DNA of 64,000 bases from Balanoglossus misakiensis (lineage: Eukaryota > Hemichordata). The notes under the pieces are model-generated. The model did no database searches, was not told the DNA's origin, and saw nothing but the letters and a program-made list of their open reading frames with translations. Both the position numbers and the translations under genes were made by a program. This document shows, one piece after another, positions 58,666 to 64,000 of the stretch. The DNA is taken from positions 8,804,001 through 8,868,000 of the forward strand of contig CM082583.2 of NCBI GenBank assembly GCA_040954595.2, in the 5' to 3' direction. Position 1 is the stretch's first letter; every line of letters starts with the position of its first letter.

Positions 58666-61600
58666 TTATACTGTGTAAACCAGGGAGTTTATAGTATCTG
58701 CGGGAACGTTGGCCAGGCGTCCTGCGGTGGCGTCCAGCAACATTTGCTCTTTCACTTTGGAAGGCGTAAAGGTCGGCGAATTTTGCAGAATGATGGCGGA
58801 CACACCTGTGGAAAAGAAAGTTGAAAGTATGGTCAATGACGCGATGACTTTTACAAGCAGAACCTCGCAAGACTCTTCTTGAAAAATCTTTCCAATAGTA
58901 TTTATCAGCAAAGTCATCAAGTACAACTTATGCAAATGTAAGCGCGCGCGTACACACACACACATGCGCACATACATGTACATGTAAATTAACATGCGTT
59001 CGTGGCTACCGTTTTCCTTACCTGCAACATGTGCGGCTGAAGACGATGTTCCAGTGAGGGTACGATATGCGGAATCGCCGTCGAACCATGCACTTCTGAT
59101 GATCTCACCAGGGGCAAAGATGTGAACGCATGGTCCTGTGTTAGAGGAGCCCAGAGCGGAGTCTTGTGTGTCTGAGGCGGCGACTGTTATCCCCTGTTAC
59201 AATGAAATGGAGGTATGGTAAAATGTACAGCCCAAATTTGCGTGCTTCACTGATATGAGGGAACTATTCGACCATGTAGAAAGAGGCTCTTTTTGTGCGG
59301 AGTAACTGGAAACTTTTGGCTATTCTGAGATCACTGATGAAGAGCGACATTATGTGCGTAGTCCGAGTTAATGATTATCTGACTGGCAGCTTTCACCGCG
59401 GACATGGTGGTCGAAGAAGATGACAACCTCTCCCCAACACTGAGCGCCGGGTATAAGCGACGTGGCAATGCCGAAGAAAACTGACAACAATAGACCATTT
59501 TCCGAATTTCACGAGACCTTGCGAGATCTCGTTCGGCTTGGCAGTTCATATAGGAAGACAATCTCATGTCGGACACAGGAAAAACAGGTCGCTTATCAGA
59601 TAAGACTGTGCAATACAAGCGACTTAGGCCCAATATCTAATTTAATCACTTGATTCATGTGATTTTTTATGACTAATTGTAATTATTCAGTCACTGTTAT
59701 ACAGACCTCTTCTATCCTGGATGGCGAGTAATCGCAGGCATTGGCAGACGATCCGCCCGCAGCAATAGCTGCTTGAAAACCGGCGGTAATTACTCCCCGA
59801 ACGGCATTGTCGAGTGCGATGCTCGGTCCGCTTCCTACTGCCAATGATGCGACACCAGGCGCAACACCGTTAGTTGCCAAATAGTCCAGTCCTAAGTTTC
59901 GAAGCGATAAAAACGCGTTTACCAATACACATAGTCATCAGAAGACATAGACGTTCCCTTTTAACCATATATGGGAATATTCAAATTATTTAACCTCGCT
60001 TTGGATCTCAGTCACCGACACACGTGACCCATCGCTCTGACATTGCAAATGGCGACTCGACGAACAACTTACCGCCAACAATCTGAACGATGGTGCCAGA
60101 GCCGATGCAATTCAGAACACGGACGCTGTGCAACTGCACATTTCTGGCAACACCTTGACCTATGCCGCCAACTACTCCCGCACCATGTGTGCCGTGCCCA
60201 TTACAATCAGAACCCTAATATTGATAAAATAGATACGATCCCATAAATCTTTCATAAAAACCTGCCGTTCCAGACTAACCAAGTATGCAAATAGTATCCT
60301 CCATGGCCGACCGAGAAAGGGGAGCACGTGACAAAAAGGTGGGGCAGACTTGTTATATAAGAGCTGTTTTATTCAAATTGTTTCCACGCTTTTCATGGAA
60401 ACACTGATCGTCCTTTATTTAAGAGTTCGGAAAAGTCAGAAAAAAAAACTTTCAAAGTTGGCCTATAGTCATCGGTAAGTTTATCTAAATGGACCAATCA
60501 AAGTGTGAAATGGAAACCCGTGAAGATAATGCACAAAGTGGCAGATCATGGGGCTTTAACATTGGCTGCAATTGGCTAAAAAAGCTCACTCACATCACCA
60601 GATTCGAAGTCGTAGAAGGGCACCGCCCTGCCGCCAAACTCCGAGTGGGTGTAGCGAATGCCGGTGTCGACGATATATGCATTGACGCCAGTGCCATCAC
60701 CTACAACGAATAAGGAAATGAAACTTTATACAGAGAGGTTATTTTCCCCGAAAATATTTACTTATGAAGAGCGATTTTGTATGATTTACAAAATCTACGT
60801 GTGAGACAGTGGTCACGTGGTCAATCAGAGAAATCTTAATTTAAGGGAGAATAATACAGAGTTGCATAACACACAATATCGCGTGGTCAGATATTGCGTT
60901 TATTTTACCAGGTGGGTTGAAAGCGTCGTCCAATGGCAAATCACGCTGATCAATTCTGTCCAAGTTCCAAGGTGTTCGTATTTGGAGCGCTTGTGCAATA
61001 CTGTCTTCTTCTACGTATGCAACCTCTTCCAAGGAACGGAGCTATGAGAGAGGAAAGACAACAGGAAAACGAGGAATCTATCAGTGAACATTACTCCCAC
61101 GAGATATCCATCGTCTGATTTTCGAATGAATGTCTAGTGCTTAGGAAATACCCATTTCTTTGCAATGCCATGATTGCGTTTTGGACATGTACTATAGCTG
61201 TCACACAAATGAGAGTAATTCCGGTTATTCAACCTACAGATTAAGATGTCGACCCTGATGCGCTATCCTGCCAAACAAATCCTATCAAACTTTGCGAAAA
61301 TTAAAACTTTCAAAGTCAATCGTGAGTTCGCTGGTTGCCCAACATATGTCAAATTCTCCCTGTCAGTTTTAGTTAAAGCCTTATATGGGACGTGGTCGTG
61401 ACGCAGACCGTAGACAATGTGCGCAGAATGACCGTCAAAGTTATGATATCGGCCTCGCAATTGGGGTTTGTTATCTCATGGGGAGTTATTTGTAACGATA
61501 ACCTACATCGATCGCGTGCATTTGTGTCATTTACTGTTTCAATAATTGCCAACTGTGACCCATATTGGTTGCGATGATGGCTAATTATTAATCATCAAAA

Positions 61601-62152
61601 AATTGCCTCAAAATTAAATCGACATCAACTTGACGATACTACTCACCAATGGAACAAATGCTTCGGAAACTTCAAGTGAAAATCCACGATAGACATTTGT
61701 GAATTTGCCGGTGATTTTCGCCCTAAATGTCGTTCCCTTTTCGACACGTTTGATGACGTCGATCAAGTCCACCTCATTGTAGGCGTCCTGCAAAAAAATA
61801 ATAACATGCGTATGAATCAACCTGTTGATATATAATACAGGAATAAAGACACAGCGTGTGAGTTGCCAGCGACTCAGTGGTCAATACGATAAATTAATAA
61901 AACCAATCTGCCAACAGGTATATCCCAGGTGTACGAATTATTTAACCAATCAGATTATCCCATCTGAGGTATTCCATACTTTTGAGTCATTTATAAGGTT
62001 ATGTCAAGCATATACGTTACCTTCAATACTACGATGAAGCTGTTTGGAACCTTCTCAATTGGATTGGCTTGGTGCAATGGCGCCAAAGCGGAAACCAAGT
62101 GCAACACGGTCACCGTAGAAATTGCCAGAAAAGGTATGAGTTTGTGCGCCAT
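58666..62152 (-). CDS. Secreted proteinase K-like serine protease (peptidase S8, I9 propeptide)
   Basis: Eight exons in continuous phase: 62152-62021, 61787-61647, 61041-60909, 60700-60594, 60214-60073, 59891-59707, 59193-59022, 58805-58666 (TAA); 383 residues. A signal peptide (MAHKLIPFLAISTVTVLHLV start) leads into an I9 inhibitor propeptide (about 30-110: FIVVLK, VYRGFSLEVSE, VAYVEEDS), which in this family folds the enzyme and is then removed. The mature part starts near PWNLDRIDQRDLPLD. The catalytic triad is intact: Asp147 in AYIVDTGI, His178 in NGHGTHGAG, Ser330 in GTSSSAAHVAG. The family's oxyanion Asn (AAGN in proteinase K) is Gly265 here (AIAAGGSSANACDYSPS), which should weaken catalysis. 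The serine motif also lacks the usual Pro before His-Val-Ala. Its substrate is unknown; extracellular digestion or processing would suit the family. Confidence 0.93.
58953..58984. repeat. (CA)n repeat in protease intron
   Basis: Short CA/CATG dinucleotide-type tract between exons 59193-59022 and 58805-58666. Confidence 0.75.
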
Positions 62153-62224
62153 CTTGCCTGGGTTGAGATACAGTACTAGTATACCACCGTGCAATGGTCT
62201 TAGCCTAGCCTCGAATGTCGTCAC

Positions 62225-62232
62225 TATTTATA
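62225..62232 (-). promoter_or_regulatory. TATA box of the S8 protease
   Basis: TATAAATA on the minus strand, 73 nt upstream of the inferred ATG at 62152, predicting a 5'UTR of about 45 nt. Confidence 0.55.
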
Positions 62233-63659
62233 AGAAGACAAAAAAGTTATCTGTCACCCCCAGCTGCTCTGTCTCACGATGGGTATGTTTTATCAGCGTT
62301 TGGAAAACAGTTCAGCCCAATTATGGCGTTAATATCATTTATAAAATTGAGGTTTTATTAGTTAGCCATGGCGTATTTACACTGCGAGACCGACATGACT
62401 GGGTAAAAATGTTTTGAGTCAGAACAGCGCCTTCGCTACTTTCTTGACATAACACGTCACGGACTATATTTAGTATAGTACGCAGTAGTGGTTGACATGA
62501 CAGTGCCTGTGGATCGCGTCTGACTCTGTCAAGCCTATCTAGGCCTGCACGATTTGTATTATTATTTGGCATTTAACATTTTAGATATCTGTTGTTTTTC
62601 GCTGATATGATGACAGTATATAGTTTATGAGCCTTATCTTGGTTGTGGTTGTGATGACAAGGGTCCTATGGTTACCTACCGAATAGGCGTAGTCGATAGC
62701 ATCTCATATACGTAGGGGTTTAGCTACTTTCAACAGTAGACGGAAATTGAAAAGAAATTACACAGGCCGCTGTCTAGGAGGGAACTTAACTTGTTTGGTT
62801 ATTTGAAAGTTCAAATCCGAATTTGGCGCTAACTTGGTGCCTGCAATTGGTAAATGAGTGTCCACGCCTTTATGTGGTTGCGCCGATTCGGGTATGGCGG
62901 TCGATATTTCAAGCGTTGTTTAATACTGAAATTCGAGAGTTGGTAACGTGAAAGAAAGAAAAAAAACGTAATGAAACGTTTTCTTTGGGGATCAGTGCCA
63001 ACCTTTGTACTTTTGTTATCTTTTAATTAGGCCCTCAAGAACACCAAAATTGCAGTTTTGGGAAATTTACGCAATAATTATTGAACATATCTATTTCTGG
63101 TTACCAGTGCAATACAGCTTTTTCAGATACACCTGTGTTGACATTTTCAGTGTAATCCCACACGTTGTCCTTTAGTTAGACACCGAAGGGCATATCTGTC
63201 TACATGGGAACTGTTTCAATCATTGAATCTCTCGATACGATAAAACTCAATGGGTACCGTCACTTTTAACGGCGCCATGCAAAGTTCATCATTTGGTGAC
63301 AGCATTAATTGAATTCACGTTCTTTCTTGAAACGTCATTCCTATTTATGGACTGGTGCTCGGCTGGGGGCCGGACATCTACGCTTCGGCCTTAACCATCT
63401 ACGGAGATCTGAGATCTGCTGGAAGATCACGTCACAGTGACGCCCATATCAGTCTCTGCCGCATCCTGCGCAAGTGAAAGTTGAGTTATGACAATGAAAT
63501 GATGGATAGGTGCGCAAACGTGAACGTACACCCACGGGAGTGTTTGGAAAGATAATGGTCGATGAGATGTGCAAATTACAGGAAATGAGATCTTTGTCGT
63601 GTTTATACGATCTCAAAAATGCAAAAACAACTGTATAGGTTACGGAAGTACTGTATTCT

Positions 63660-63683
63660 CCTGCTGCTGCTGCTGCTGCCTGT
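63660..63683. repeat. (CTG)n microsatellite
   Basis: Six consecutive CTG units plus flanking near-matches. Confidence 0.9.
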
Positions 63684-64000
63684 TTTAAGGCGTGCGTTTG
63701 TCAACATTGTAAACGCGTCTGACAAGTCTTGTCTTTTCATTCCATGGGCAATGGCCCATGCCCAGTTTCGAGCGATAAGAACGAAATTGATTGTGTAATG
63801 CCGTCCTCCATAAAGATTAAAAGGTGAACCTTAGAATAACTCGAAAGGATTTGGTCGTCTGTCTTCAATATTGGATACGCCGACGGAAATGTAATAGTTC
63901 GCAACCAAACATGGTCCATTGTATGCCTTTATTGGATACCTCGAGCAATGACAAATAGAAGTAGGTTACTTGAAATTTTGTTGACCATGCATATAGATTC

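Larger units (their letters stand above)
62153..64000. other. Upstream flank of the S8 protease to the window end
   Basis: After the protease promoter no exon is recognised. A (CTG)n tract occurs at 63660-63683. The ORFs at 62339-62572 and 63737-63919 (minus) show no family features. Confidence 0.5.

Noticed and set aside
58666-62152. A proprotein convertase that might process the Trunk-like ligands
   Set aside because: The catalytic sequences are of the proteinase K type with an I9 propeptide and no P-domain, so nothing supports a convertase role.

Overview
The window is intron-rich animal DNA: many small coding exons with GT/AG boundaries and consistent phases, long introns, interspersed and simple repeats, and no bacterial-type operons. 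The gene set (ARRDC-type alpha-arrestin, SERINC, ADAMTSL5, an FGF-like factor, a proteinase K-like S8 protease and two Trunk/PTTH/noggin-type cystine-knot ligands) and the moderately AT-rich composition fit a marine invertebrate, most likely an invertebrate deuterostome (cephalochordate, hemichordate or echinoderm). I cannot name the species.

Layout. 1146-3959 (+): 3' part of an alpha-arrestin gene; its first exons lie left of the window and its 3'UTR may run to about 7.45 kb. 11728-13909 (-): Trunk/noggin-like ligand A. 20863-28354 (-): a SERINC multipass membrane protein of at least 14 exons. 30139-32924 (+): Trunk/noggin-like ligand B, pointing away from ligand A, so the two paralogues flank SERINC. 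38922-49675 (-): ADAMTSL5, 13 coding exons, apparently complete. 51511-53507 (-): a three-exon FGF-like gene. 58666-62152 (-): an eight-exon secreted subtilase. The remainder is intergenic or intronic DNA with microsatellites, tandem repeats, a palindromic MITE-like element and a dispersed repeat family with at least six copies.

Five of the seven genes encode secreted proteins that would act outside the cell: two cystine-knot ligands, an FGF-like ligand, a matrix protein and a protease. ARRDC and SERINC act at cell membranes. Four of the secreted-protein genes (both ligands, FGF-like, protease) have a TATA box 70-150 nt upstream of the inferred start. In ligand A, ADAMTSL5 and probably ligand B an intron interrupts the signal-peptide coding sequence. 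Nothing shows that the genes are co-regulated.

Exon boundaries were derived by hand from splice consensus, phase and protein-family similarity. The most interesting points are the inverted pair of Trunk/noggin-like ligands, the Asn-to-Gly change at the oxyanion position of the protease, and the divergent FGF-like gene.
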